Shown here piece by piece: positions 47,520 through 55,993 of a stretch of 64,000 bases of DNA. How positions within the stretch are numbered: the first letter of the stretch is position 1; each line of letters opens with the position of its first letter. The stretch is taken from NCBI GenBank assembly GCA_963736505.1, contig CAVTOZ010000003.1:930001-994000 (forward strand), read 5' to 3'. The notes beneath the pieces were generated by a model. That model did not search any database. It was not told the origin of the DNA and saw only the letters and a program-made list of their open reading frames with translations. The position numbers and the translations under genes are program-made. Origin of the DNA: Solirubrobacter sp963736505 (lineage in GTDB: Bacteria > Actinomycetota > Thermoleophilia > Solirubrobacterales > Solirubrobacteraceae).

Positions 47520-49294
47520 TGGAAGTCAAGGTCCCGGACATCGGCGACTTCGACGACGTCCCCGTCATCGAGGTGCTGGTCGCCGTCGGCGACGAGGTGG
47601 CGGCGGAGGACCCGCTGATCACGCTCGAGTCCGACAAGGCGACGATGGAGGTTCCGGCCCCCAGCGCAGGCAAGATCACCGAGCTGATGGTCGCGGTCGG
47701 CGACAAGGTCTCCGAGGGCGCCGTGATCCTCGTGATGGACTCCGCCGACGGCGACAAGCCGGCCGAAGACGCGCCGGCCGAGGAGCCCGAGAAGGCGCCG
47801 GAGGCGCCCGCGCCGCCGGCGCCCGACGCCGACGTCAACGTGCAGGTCGCCGTCCTCGGCGCCGGCCCGGGCGGCTACACGGCGGCGTTCCGCGCCGCCG
47901 ACCTGGGGCTCTCCGTCGCCCTGATCGACGACGGCGAGCGGCTCGGCGGCGTCTGCCTGAACGTCGGCTGCATCCCGTCCAAGGCGCTGCTGCACGTCGC
48001 GCGCGTGCTGTCGGAGGCGACCGAGCTCGAGGCGTCCGGCGTGTCGTTCGGCAAGCCGGAGATCGACCTCGACAAGGTGCGCTCCTGGAAGGAAGGCGTC
48101 GTCCTCAAGCTCACCGGCGGGCTCGAGTCGCTCGCCAAGCAGCGCAAGGTCCAGGTCGTGCAGGGGAGGGGCGAGTTCAGCGGCCCCAACACCATCACGG
48201 TCGATAGCTCGCCCAAGGGGCTCGCATCGACTGGGAGCAATCGCCCAGAGGGCGATTCTCCCGCGCCCGACGGGCCGAACGTGACCGTCGTCGGCTTCGA
48301 GTCCTGCATCATCGCCGCGGGCTCGGAGGCCGCCATGCTGCCGGATCTGCCCGACGACGAGCGGGTGATGGACTCGACCGGCGCGCTCGACATCGCCGAC
48401 GTCCCGGAGCGGCTGCTCGTCATCGGCGGCGGCATCATCGGCCTCGAGATGGCGACCGTCTACGACGCGCTCGGCTCGAAGGTCACCGTCGTCGAGCTGC
48501 TCGACCAGCTGATCCCGGGGGCGGACAAGGACCTCGTCAAGGTGCTGCAGAAGCGGATCGCCGGCCGCTACGAGAACATCCATCTCGGCACCAAGGTCGA
48601 GAAGGTCGAGGCCCTCAAGAAGGGCATCAAGGTCACCTACGGCGAGCACACGGAGACGTTCGACCGCGTGCTCGTCGCCGTGGGCCGCCGCCCGAACGGC
48701 GGGCGGATCGGCGCCGACAAGGCGGGCGTCAACGTGACCGACCGCGGCTTCATCGAGGTCGACGACCAGATGCGCACCAACGTGCCGCACATCTACGCGA
48801 TCGGCGACGTCGCCGGCGAGCCGATGCTCGCGCACAAGGCGACGCACGAGGGCGCGCTGGCCGCCGAGGTGATCCACGGCGAGAACGTGTCGTGGGACGC
48901 GCGCTCGATCCCGTCGGTCGCCTACACCGACCCCGAGGTCGCGTGGACCGGCCTGACCGAGACGCAGGCGAAGGAGCGCGAGATCCCGTTCGAGATGTCG
49001 ACGTTCCCGTGGGCGGCGTCCGGCCGGGCGCTCTCGATGGGCCGCTCGGACGGCATCACCAAGGTGATCGTCGAGCCCGAGACGCATCGCATCCTCGGGG
49101 CGGGCATCGTCGGCATCAACGCCGGCGAGCTGCTGGCCGAGATGGTGCTGGCGATCGAGGCGGGCGCCGACGCCGAGGACGTGGCGCTGACGATCCACCC
49201 GCATCCCACGCTGTCGGAGACCGTCGCCTTCTCGGCCGAGCTGGCCAACGGGACGATCACCGACATCATGCCCAAGCGGGCCCGGACGAAGTAG
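47519..49294 (+). CDS. lpdA: Dihydrolipoyl dehydrogenase with N-terminal lipoyl domain
   Basis: 591 residues. The first 80 are a lipoyl domain nearly identical in layout to that of AceF (ESDKATMEV), followed by an acidic/Pro linker and a complete E3: FAD motif GAGPGGYTAA, redox Cys pair GGVCLNVGCIPSK (about 145), NAD motif IGGGIIGLE, IYAIGDVAG, and C-terminal HPHPTLSE. Residues about 228-250 (SSPKGLASTGSNRPEGDSPA) are not part of the family and come from a palindromic repeat (48233-48262) inserted in frame. A lipoyl-E3 fusion is known in some bacteria. The MEDS-like gene overlaps its 3' end by 29 bases. Confidence 0.95.
   Translation: MEVKVPDIGDFDDVPVIEVLVAVGDEVAAEDPLITLESDKATMEVPAPSAGKITELMVAVGDKVSEGAVILVMDSADGDKPAEDAPAEEPEKAPEAPAPPAPDADVNVQVAVLGAGPGGYTAAFRAADLGLSVALIDDGERLGGVCLNVGCIPSKALLHVARVLSEATELEASGVSFGKPEIDLDKVRSWKEGVVLKLTGGLESLAKQRKVQVVQGRGEFSGPNTITVDSSPKGLASTGSNRPEGDSPAPDGPNVTVVGFESCIIAAGSEAAMLPDLPDDERVMDSTGALDIADVPERLLVIGGGIIGLEMATVYDALGSKVTVVELLDQLIPGADKDLVKVLQKRIAGRYENIHLGTKVEKVEALKKGIKVTYGEHTETFDRVLVAVGRRPNGGRIGADKAGVNVTDRGFIEVDDQMRTNVPHIYAIGDVAGEPMLAHKATHEGALAAEVIHGENVSWDARSIPSVAYTDPEVAWTGLTETQAKEREIPFEMSTFPWAASGRALSMGRSDGITKVIVEPETHRILGAGIVGINAGELLAEMVLAIEAGADAEDVALTIHPHPTLSETVAFSAELANGTITDIMPKRARTK
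48233..48262. repeat. Palindromic repeat inserted in lpdA
   Basis: A hairpin with core ATCGCCC-AGA-GGGCGAT (48240-48256) extended by GGGAG/CTCCC. The core is identical to the cysN tail palindrome (8868-8888). Both are followed by CCCGCGCC and give the peptide RPEGD. The insertion keeps the lpdA frame open in a surface loop. Confidence 0.75.
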
Positions 49295-49820
49295 AGACGA
49301 GGACGTGGTCGTGCGTCGCGCCGACCTGCGCGACGCGCCCCGCGTCCACGTCGCCGACGATGAACAGGCACAGCGACACGCAGGGGCGGCCGTGGAAGTG
49401 GTCGTCCCAGGCGCGGTCGTACTCGACCGAGCGCTCGATGATCGCCTCGTCGGGCCCGATCGGGAAGCGCGCCCACCAGGCCGCGTCGAACCCGCGCGCG
49501 AGCGCCGCCTCGAGCTCCGGCTCCCACGCGTGCACGTAGTCCTCGACGCTGATCTCGAGGTCGATCTCGGCGATCACCATGCGGCCGTCGCGCTCGAGCG
49601 CCGCGACGTCGAGCCCGGCCTCGGTCAGCGCCCGGCGGTCCGCGTCGGCGCTGCCGGCCAGCGTGCGGTGGTAGAGCCAGCCGTTGCGCTTGGCGCCGAG
49701 CGCGTAGAACGACGCCAGCGTCGGCACCGCCTCCTCCGGCCGCTGCAGCAGCATCGCCAGATGCGGGCAGCTGCCGCCGTCGACGAGCTCGCCGACGAGT
49801 CTCACGGCGAGCACCGCCAC
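49266..49820 (-). CDS. MEDS-like sensor domain protein
   Basis: 184 residues. CPHLAMLLQRPEEAVPTLASFYALGAKRNGWLYH near the N-terminus and HGRPCVSLCLFIVGDVDAG near the C-terminus resemble the MEDS domain of methylotroph/DcmR-type sensors (HLxxFY...G...). There is no enzyme motif. It is convergent with lpdA (29-base overlap) and lies 52 bases from the histidine kinase gene on the same strand, so it may feed a signal to that pair. The start is uncertain: several GTG/ATG options exist upstream of residue 15. Confidence 0.5.
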   Translation of the reverse strand: MAVLAVRLVGELVDGGSCPHLAMLLQRPEEAVPTLASFYALGAKRNGWLYHRTLAGSADADRRALTEAGLDVAALERDGRMVIAEIDLEISVEDYVHAWEPELEAALARGFDAAWWARFPIGPDEAIIERSVEYDRAWDDHFHGRPCVSLCLFIVGDVDAGRVAQVGATHDHVLVSTSSGPAWA

Positions 49821-49872
49821 TCGCCGCCGCGGCGCATTTGCCGGTCGCTTTGATCATCGCTTCGCGGATGAT

Positions 49873-50976
49873 TCATGCCGGGATCCTCAGCTTGACGCGG
49901 GTGCCGGCGCCGGGGGCGGACTCCACCGTGCAGTCGCCGCCGTAGGCGCGGGCGCGCTCGCGCATCACGGTCAGCCCGAGATGGCCCTCGCCGACGCCGG
50001 GCGCGGCCGCGGGATCGAAGCCGCAGCCGTCATCTGTGACATCGAGTTGAAGGACGTCGCCACCGAGTGTGAACCGTACGGTGACCTCGTGCGCCTGCGC
50101 GTGGGCGTCGACGTTGGCGAGCGCCTCGCTTACGACGCGCGTGACGAGCGAGACGGCCTCGGGGCCGAGCCCGTCGCCGTCGCCGGACACACGCACCGCG
50201 AGCCCGCGCCGGCGCACGCGCTCGGCCGACTGCTCGATCGCGTCGCGCAGGCCGCCCAGCGGCGCCGGCGCGACCAGCTCCTGCAGCCGCGCGCGCACGA
50301 GCCGGTGCGCCTCGGTGATCGACTCGCGCAGGCGCTCGGGGCTGTGGCCGGCGCCGGAGTCGAGCAGCGCGAGCTCGCGCAGCGCCACCGCGAGGTACTG
50401 CGCGAGCCCGTCGTGGACCTCGGCGGCGAGCGTGCGGCGCTCGCGCTCCATCTCGGCGTAGCGCAGCTGCTGGCGCAGGCGGGCGGTCGTGATCCCCGCA
50501 CTCAGCTGCAGCCCGAGCAGGCTCAGGACCGTGCCGGAGAGCGGGTCGATCGCGATCGGCCGGGCCGCGCTGGCGATCACGACGCCGACCATCGCGTTCT
50601 CGGACGCCAGCGGGAGGATCAGCCAGTTCTCGGCCGGCGGGTCGAACGGGTTCTCGACCAGCCAGCTCGCCGGCTCGCGCAGGACGATCGGCGCGCCGTG
50701 GGCGACGGCGAGCCGCCACGCCTCCTCGTCGAAGGACAGCTCGCCGGCCACGCCCGCCTCGCCGACGTAGCGCCGCAGCACGGGGTGCCCGTCGGCGTCC
50801 GGGAGGTACAACGCCGCCGTCGCGAGGCTCAGGGCGGCGCGCATCTCGTCCAGCGCGCCCGACGCGAGCGCCGCCAGCTCACCGGTGCCGGCCAGCGCCC
50901 GCGAGACGCGCGACACCGCGCCGAGGCCGGCGAGGACCTCAGGCGCGACCTCCTCGCTCAGATGGCGCGCGGGCAT
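49873..50976 (-). CDS. Sensor histidine kinase (GAF, HisKA_3, HATPase)
   Basis: 367 residues. A GAF-like input domain (about residues 25-165) precedes a HisKA_3 dimerisation helix with the phospho-His in AAEVHDGLAQYLAVAL (about 190) and an HATPase domain (N-box SEALANVDAHAQA, G1 DDGCGFD, G2 GHLGLTVMRERA). It has no membrane span, so it is a cytoplasmic NarL-type sensor. The divergent response regulator starts 24 bases away, making a two-component pair. Confidence 0.93.
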   Translation of the reverse strand: MPARHLSEEVAPEVLAGLGAVSRVSRALAGTGELAALASGALDEMRAALSLATAALYLPDADGHPVLRRYVGEAGVAGELSFDEEAWRLAVAHGAPIVLREPASWLVENPFDPPAENWLILPLASENAMVGVVIASAARPIAIDPLSGTVLSLLGLQLSAGITTARLRQQLRYAEMERERRTLAAEVHDGLAQYLAVALRELALLDSGAGHSPERLRESITEAHRLVRARLQELVAPAPLGGLRDAIEQSAERVRRRGLAVRVSGDGDGLGPEAVSLVTRVVSEALANVDAHAQAHEVTVRFTLGGDVLQLDVTDDGCGFDPAAAPGVGEGHLGLTVMRERARAYGGDCTVESAPGAGTRVKLRIPA

Positions 50977-51000
50977 CCGGGGAGCGATACTAAGCGCCCT

Positions 51001-51603
51001 GTGAAGCGCGTGTTGATCGCCGACGACCACCGTCTCATGCGGGAGGGAACGGCGGCGCTGCTGGCGGCCGATCCGCGCCTGGAGGTCGCCGGCCTGGCGA
51101 GCGACGGGCGCGAGGCGGTGGAGCTCGCGGTGCGCCTGGTGCCCGACGTCGTGCTGCTCGACCTCGGCATGCCCGGCGTCGACGGCGTCGAGGCGTGCGC
51201 CGCGATCCGCGCGCGCGTGCCGAGCGCGCGCGTGTTGATCCTCACCGTCTCCGAGGACGAGCTGGACCTGCGCGCGGCGCTGCGGGTGGGCGCGGCGGGG
51301 TACCTGCTCAAGGACATGCCGCCCGCCGAGCTCGTCGAGGCCGTGCTCGGCGGCGAGGTCGTCGTCCCGGAGCTCGCGCCGCACCCGCGCGACGAGCTCT
51401 CGCTGCGCGAGCGCGAGGTGCTGGAGCTGATCGGGCGCGGGCTGCGCAACCGCGAGATCGCCGAGCAGCTGGTGGTCAGCGAGGCCACCGTCAAGACGCA
51501 CGTCCGGCATGTGCTGGAGAAGCTGCGGCTGCGCAATCGCGCCGAGGCGGCGGCGTTCGCCGCAGGCCACGGGAGAGCCGCCGCAGCACGTCGGCGCGAC
51601 TGA
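51001..51603 (+). CDS. LuxR/NarL-family response regulator
   Basis: 200 residues from GTG. Receiver domain (about residues 1-115; DDHRLMREG, phospho-Asp in VVLLDLGMPGVDG, Lys in LLKDMPPAE) followed by a LuxR HTH (SLREREVLELIGRGLRNREIAEQLVVSEATVKTHVRHVLEKL, about 137-185). Pairs with the divergent kinase. The last 113 bases overlap a convergent sigma-like gene; the HTH itself is within the overlap, so that gene must be compatible with it on the other strand. Confidence 0.95.
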   Translation: MKRVLIADDHRLMREGTAALLAADPRLEVAGLASDGREAVELAVRLVPDVVLLDLGMPGVDGVEACAAIRARVPSARVLILTVSEDELDLRAALRVGAAGYLLKDMPPAELVEAVLGGEVVVPELAPHPRDELSLREREVLELIGRGLRNREIAEQLVVSEATVKTHVRHVLEKLRLRNRAEAAAFAAGHGRAAAARRRD

Positions 51604-51910
51604 TCTCCAGCCGGCCGGCGATCTCGTCCACGCCCAGGCCGAGCACGCGCGCGAGCGCGACCGCCTCGCGCTCCTCGCGCTCCATCGCGGCGTACGCGGG
51701 GTGCGGCGCGGCCAGGGCCGCCAGCCGCACCCCGCGGACGGCGAGCACGTCCGGGAGGCCGCAGGGGTCGGCGACCAGGACGCGGCGCGTGACATCGGCG
51801 GCCGCCGCGTCGTCGGCCACGACGGCGCGCGCCGCCGCGTAGACGCGATCAACGGTGGCGTCGAGCACCGCCAGACCGTACGCGGGCGCCGGGTGGCCGC
51901 CATCCACCAA
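51491..51910 (-). CDS. Sigma-70 region 4-like HTH protein
   Basis: 139 residues. EREEREAVALARVLGLGVDEIAGRLEISRADVLRRLSRGL resembles a sigma-factor region 4.2 HTH, but no region 2 is visible, so it is not a complete sigma factor; an ECF-derived anti-sigma partner or orphan regulator is possible. The coding signal is moderate because the last 113 bases overlap the response regulator in antisense. The tail after RRTPPPRRD is probably forced by that overlap. I consider the gene likely but not proven. Confidence 0.5.
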   Translation of the reverse strand: MVDGGHPAPAYGLAVLDATVDRVYAAARAVVADDAAAADVTRRVLVADPCGLPDVLAVRGVRLAALAAPHPAYAAMEREEREAVALARVLGLGVDEIAGRLEISRADVLRRLSRGLRRTPPPRRDCAAAASPAHAGRAS

Positions 51911-51933
51911 AGGGATGATCTGGGCCGGAAAGG

Positions 51934-51972
51934 GCTGAGCCCCCGTCCCGGAGGAGAAAGCGGGGGCTCAGC
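51934..51972. terminator. Strong GC hairpin upstream of obg
   Basis: GCTGAGCCCCCG (51934-51945) pairs perfectly with CGGGGGCTCAGC (51961-51972) around a 15-base loop that contains GGAGGAG. No T-run follows. It could terminate antisense transcription, or act as a leader structure that hides the GGAGGAG. Confidence 0.45.
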
Positions 51973-52018
51973 GGCAAATCCGGAAGAGGGTCAGGCTCCC
52001 GGAGCGGCTCAGGTTAGG

Positions 52019-52063
52019 GCGCACAATCCGGAGATCGTGCGCGGTGGTCACGCGTCTGACCAC
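52019..52063. promoter_or_regulatory. Two tandem hairpins in the obg leader
   Basis: GCGCAC/GTGCGC (52019-52024/52037-52042) and GTGGTC/GACCAC (52044-52049/52058-52063) are adjacent 6-bp stems. They may be terminator or regulatory leader structures; short length keeps confidence low. Confidence 0.3.
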
Positions 52064-52154
52064 TGTGTCTCCCGGCTGCGGGACGAATCATGATGTCGCC
52101 CGGAGCAACATGCGCCGGTTGCCGTGCGGCGAGGCTTCTACCGTTACCCGGACC

Positions 52155-53444
52155 TTGCTCGCCGATCGCGCACGCATAGAGGTGAAGGCCGGCCGCGGCG
52201 GCGACGGCTCGAAGTCGTTCCGGCGCGAGGCCCACGTGCCGAAGGGCGGCCCTGACGGCGGCGACGGCGGCCGCGGCGGCGATGTCGTCCTGCGCTGCGA
52301 CGACTCGCTGCGCGACCTGCAGTCCTTCCGCCGCCGCGGGCAGTACCGCGCCGAGCGCGGCGGCCACGGCGAGGGCGCGCTGCGCCACGGCGCCGACGGC
52401 GAGCCGCTGATCGTCAAGGTGCCGCCGGGGACGCAGGTGGAGCGCTGGGACGGCCGCCGCTACGACCTCGTGCGGCCCGGGCAGGAGATCACGCTCGCCC
52501 GCGGCGGCTCCGGCGGGCGCGGCAACAAGCGCTTCGCGAACGCCGTGCGGCAGGCGCCGCGGCTGGCCGAGAACGGCCTCGACGGCGAGGAGGGCCCGGT
52601 CGAGCTGCACCTGAAGCTGCTCGCCGACGTCGGGCTGGTCGGGCTGCCGAACGCCGGCAAGTCATCGCTGCTGGCGCGCATGACGCGCGCGCAGCCGAAG
52701 GTCGCCGCGTACCCGTTCACGACGCTCACGCCGGTCCTCGGCACGATCGACGCCGACGACCGCCAGATCGTGATCGCCGACATCCCGGGGCTGATCGAGG
52801 GCGCCAGCGAGGGCGCCGGGCTCGGCCACGACTTCCTCGCGCACGTCGAGCGGACGCGGCTGCTCGTGCACGTGCTCGACCTCGCGCCGCTCGACGGGTC
52901 GGATCCGGAGGCGAACTTCGCCGTGATCGAGCGCGAGCTCGCCGAGCACGACCCGCGGCTGGCGGCGCTGCCGCGCATCCTGGCGCTCTCGAAGGCCGAT
53001 CTGGTCACGCCGGACGTCGCCGCGGAGGCGGTCGCGGCCTGGGGCGCGCGCGTCGACTTCCCCGTGCTGCTGACGTCCTCCGCCACCGGCGCGGGGCTGC
53101 TGGAGCTGCGCAACGACCTGCTCGCGCGCGTGCCCGTGGCCGAGCCGGCGCCCGAGGGCGCGGGCGAGGACGAGGTGGCGGAGTTCGCCGTCTTCCGCCC
53201 GGCCGCGTCGAAGGCGTACGAGGTCAGCCGCGCCGACTCGGGCGCGTGGGTCGTGTCCGGCGAGTCGGTCGAGCGCCTGATCGCGCGCCACGACATGGAG
53301 AACGAGGAGGCGCAGGCCTACGTCGAGCGCCGCCTGGTCCGGATGGGCGTGATCGCGGCGCTCGAGCGGGCGGGATTCGAGCCCGGCGACGACGTCGAGA
53401 TCGGCGGCACGGTGTTCGAGCTGGATCCCGGCGCCCCGCTCTAG
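52155..53444 (+). CDS. obg: Obg family GTPase
   Basis: 429 residues from TTG 52155 (LLADRARIEVKAGRGGDGS), where homology to other Obg proteins begins. A TACCGT hexamer 10 bases upstream (52139-52144) is a possible -10. ATG 52110 with GGAG five bases upstream is the alternative and would add 15 unlike residues. Glycine-rich Obg fold (PKGGPDGGDGGRGGDV), G domain (GLPNAGKSSL, about residue 164; DIPGL; SKADLV), and a C-terminal OCT-like domain (FAVFRPAASKAYEVSR). It functions in ribosome maturation and the stringent/growth response. Confidence 0.95.
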   Translation: MLADRARIEVKAGRGGDGSKSFRREAHVPKGGPDGGDGGRGGDVVLRCDDSLRDLQSFRRRGQYRAERGGHGEGALRHGADGEPLIVKVPPGTQVERWDGRRYDLVRPGQEITLARGGSGGRGNKRFANAVRQAPRLAENGLDGEEGPVELHLKLLADVGLVGLPNAGKSSLLARMTRAQPKVAAYPFTTLTPVLGTIDADDRQIVIADIPGLIEGASEGAGLGHDFLAHVERTRLLVHVLDLAPLDGSDPEANFAVIERELAEHDPRLAALPRILALSKADLVTPDVAAEAVAAWGARVDFPVLLTSSATGAGLLELRNDLLARVPVAEPAPEGAGEDEVAEFAVFRPAASKAYEVSRADSGAWVVSGESVERLIARHDMENEEAQAYVERRLVRMGVIAALERAGFEPGDDVEIGGTVFELDPGAPL

Positions 53445-53463
53445 CGTCCCGAGCGGAATTCGC

Positions 53464-53482
53464 AGGCGCCTTGCGGGCGCCT
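53464..53482. terminator. Hairpin after obg
   Basis: AGGCGCC-TTGCG-GGCGCCT is a perfect 7-bp stem 20 bases beyond the obg stop. It could end the obg transcript before proB. No T-run. Confidence 0.4.
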
Positions 53483-53535
53483 CGCCGCGCGACGATGCAT
53501 CCGCAATGCGCGTGCGAACTTTCGGCTCGCGACAC

Positions 53536-53541
53536 TAGTCT
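53536..53541 (+). promoter_or_regulatory. Candidate -10 hexamer of proB
   Basis: TAGTCT lies 7 bases before the proB ATG (53549), with no SD in between, which predicts a leaderless transcript. Confidence 0.5.
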
Positions 53542-53548
53542 CCGCGCC

Positions 53549-54640
53549 ATGGCCGTCGCGGTCGTCAAGCTGGGCTCTTCCGTCGTCGCCGACGACGACG
53601 GCGCGCTGCGCGTGAGCGCGGTCGCGCGCGTGTGCGAGGAGGTCGCCGCGCTGCACGCGGGCGGGGTGGACGTGATCGTGGTCACTTCGGGCGCGATCGC
53701 TCGCGGCATGCACCTGCTGGAGCTGCCGGTCCGCCCGCGCGCGATCGAGGAGCTGCAGGCGGCCAGCGCGGTCGGCCAGGGGCGGTTGTACCGGACCTAC
53801 GACGAGCACCTGCGCGAGCGCGGGATCCAGTCCGCCCAGGTGCTGCTGACGTTCTTCGACATGAGCGCGCGGACGCACTACCTCAACGCCCGCCGCACGC
53901 TGCGCAAGCTGCTCGAGTGGCGGATCGTGCCGGTGATCAACGAGAACGACACGACCACGACGGACGAGATCTCCTTCGGCGACAACGACTTCCTCGCCGC
54001 GCAGGTGGCGGTGCTCGTCGACGCGTCGCTGTTGCTGCTGCTGACGAGCACCGAGGGGGTCTTCACGGCCGATCCGCGCATCGATCCGGCGGCCCGGCTC
54101 GTCTCGGAGATCTCCGGCGCGGCCGACCTCGCCGGGCTCGACATCGGCGCGGCGACGACGGTGCTCGGCTCGGGCGGTATGCGCTCGAAGGTCGTCGCGG
54201 CCGAGATGGCGACCGCCGCGGGCATCCCGACCGTGATCGGCAGCGGGTTCGAATCCGGCCTGCTGGCGCGCGCCTGGGCGGGCGAGCCGGGCGGGACGCG
54301 CTTCGCGCCCCAGAGCGTGCGCCAGTCCTCGTTCAAGCTGTGGCTCAAGTACGCCAAGCCGTCGCAGGGGACGCTGCTCGTCGACGCCGGCGCCGCGCGC
54401 GCCCTGCGCGAGGGCGGGACGTCGCTGCTGCCGGTCGGGATCGTGGCCGTCGAGGGCGCGTTCGAGGCCGGCGACGCGGTCGAGGTCAGCACCGGCGCCA
54501 CGATGGTCGGCAAGGGGATCGCGAGCTACTCGGCCGACGAGCTGCGGCAGGTGATGGGCCGCAAGTCGGCCGAGATCCGCGAGATCCTGCCGCGCGCGAC
54601 TGAGGAAGCCGTTCACAGGGACTACTTCGTGCTTGCTTAG
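53549..54640 (+). CDS. proB: Glutamate 5-kinase
   Basis: 363 residues. Amino-acid kinase domain (VKLGSSVV, TSGAIARGM, LTSTEGVFTADP) followed by a PUA domain (about residues 275-355; LLVDAGAARALREGGTSLLPVGI). It makes glutamyl-5-phosphate for proline synthesis. proA follows 92 bases downstream with its own candidate -10. Confidence 0.97.
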   Translation: MAVAVVKLGSSVVADDDGALRVSAVARVCEEVAALHAGGVDVIVVTSGAIARGMHLLELPVRPRAIEELQAASAVGQGRLYRTYDEHLRERGIQSAQVLLTFFDMSARTHYLNARRTLRKLLEWRIVPVINENDTTTTDEISFGDNDFLAAQVAVLVDASLLLLLTSTEGVFTADPRIDPAARLVSEISGAADLAGLDIGAATTVLGSGGMRSKVVAAEMATAAGIPTVIGSGFESGLLARAWAGEPGGTRFAPQSVRQSSFKLWLKYAKPSQGTLLVDAGAARALREGGTSLLPVGIVAVEGAFEAGDAVEVSTGATMVGKGIASYSADELRQVMGRKSAEIREILPRATEEAVHRDYFVLA

Positions 54641-54719
54641 AATCCGCGAAGCGATTCTTAAGCGAGGGCGGGCGGGATAGTTTCCGCCGGCGCCAGCCGG
54701 CTGCCGCGATGGCTCGCCG

Positions 54720-54725
54720 TAGACT
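54720..54725 (+). promoter_or_regulatory. Candidate -10 hexamer of proA
   Basis: TAGACT, 7 bases before ATG 54733, supports that start over the earlier in-frame ATG 54709, which lies upstream of the hexamer. Confidence 0.45.
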
Positions 54726-54732
54726 GGATGTC

Positions 54733-55992
54733 ATGGCCTCGCTGACGACGCCCACGGTCGCGGACCTCTGTTTGAGCGCCAAGCGTGCCGCGCGGCGGCT
54801 CGCGGCGGTCGACTCGCGGGTGAAGGACGCCGCGCTGCTGGCGATCGCGGACGCTCTGGAAGCGCGCGTGGACGAGATCGTCGACGCGAACGCGCGCGAC
54901 CTGGAGGCGGGCCGCGAGTCGGGCCTCTCGGACGCGTTGATGGACCGGCTGCGGCTGGACGCCTCGCGGGTGCGCGGGATCGCCGACGGCACGCGCGCGA
55001 TCGCGGCGCTGCCGGACCCGGTCGGCGAGGTCGTCGACGGCGGGCGGCTCGCCAACGGGCTCGACGTGCGCAAGGTGCGGGTGCCTCTGGGCGTGATCGC
55101 CGTCGTCTACGAGGCGCGGCCGAACGTGACGATCGACGCCGCGGCGCTGTGCCTGAAGTCCGGGAACGCGGTCGTGCTGCGCGGCTCCTCCTCGGCGGCG
55201 CATTCCAACGCCGTGCTGGCGGGGATCGCGCGCGAGGCGGCCGAGGGCGCGGGACTCCCGGCCGGCTCGCTGTGCCTGGTGGCCGGCGGGGGCCGCGAGG
55301 AGCTCGCCGAGCTCGCGACGCAGGAGGGCGTGGTCGACCTGATCATCCCGCGCGGCGGCGAGGGCCTGAAGAAGGCGTTGAGCGCGGTCGCGCGCGTGCC
55401 GGTGATCTACGCCGCGTCGGGCAACTGCCACGTCTACGTCGACGAGTCGGCCGACCTGGACATGGCCGCCGAGATCATCTTCAACGCCAAGACGCAGCGC
55501 CCGGGCGTGTGCAACGCGGCCGAGACGCTGCTCGTGCACTCGTCCGTCGCGGCCTCGTTCATCCCGCGGGCGGCCGCGGCGCTGCGCGAGGCCGGCGTCG
55601 AGCTGCGCGGCGACGCGCGGGCGCGCGCTCTGGCCGACATGGGCGAGGCGGTCGAGCGTGATTGGGCGGAGGAGTTCCTCGCGCTCGTGCTCGCGGTCGG
55701 CGTCGTCGACTCGGTGGACGAGGCGATCGATCACATCGCGCGCTACTCGTCGGGGCATTCGGAGGCGATCGTCACGCGCTCGCGCGACGCGGCGCGGGCG
55801 TTCCAGCTCGGCGTCGACTCGGCCTGCGTCTACGTCAACGCCTCGACGCGCTTCACCGACGGCGGCGAGTTCGGCATGGGCGCCGAGATCGGGAACTCGA
55901 CGCAGAAGCTGCACGCGCGCGGCCCGATCGGCCTGCGCGAGCTGTGCTCGACGCGCTACCTGATCGACGGCGACGGCCAGATCCGGCCCTGA
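54733..55992 (+). CDS. proA: Gamma-glutamyl phosphate reductase
   Basis: 419 residues from ATG 54733 (MASLTTPTVADLCLSAK). ALDH-like fold with the catalytic Cys in QRPGVCNAAETLL (about residue 261), YEARPNVTIDAAALC, and TDGGEFGMGAEIG. It reduces glutamyl-5-phosphate to the semialdehyde. Followed one base later by nadD. Confidence 0.97.
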   Translation: MASLTTPTVADLCLSAKRAARRLAAVDSRVKDAALLAIADALEARVDEIVDANARDLEAGRESGLSDALMDRLRLDASRVRGIADGTRAIAALPDPVGEVVDGGRLANGLDVRKVRVPLGVIAVVYEARPNVTIDAAALCLKSGNAVVLRGSSSAAHSNAVLAGIAREAAEGAGLPAGSLCLVAGGGREELAELATQEGVVDLIIPRGGEGLKKALSAVARVPVIYAASGNCHVYVDESADLDMAAEIIFNAKTQRPGVCNAAETLLVHSSVAASFIPRAAAALREAGVELRGDARARALADMGEAVERDWAEEFLALVLAVGVVDSVDEAIDHIARYSSGHSEAIVTRSRDAARAFQLGVDSACVYVNASTRFTDGGEFGMGAEIGNSTQKLHARGPIGLRELCSTRYLIDGDGQIRP

Positions 55993-55993
55993 C

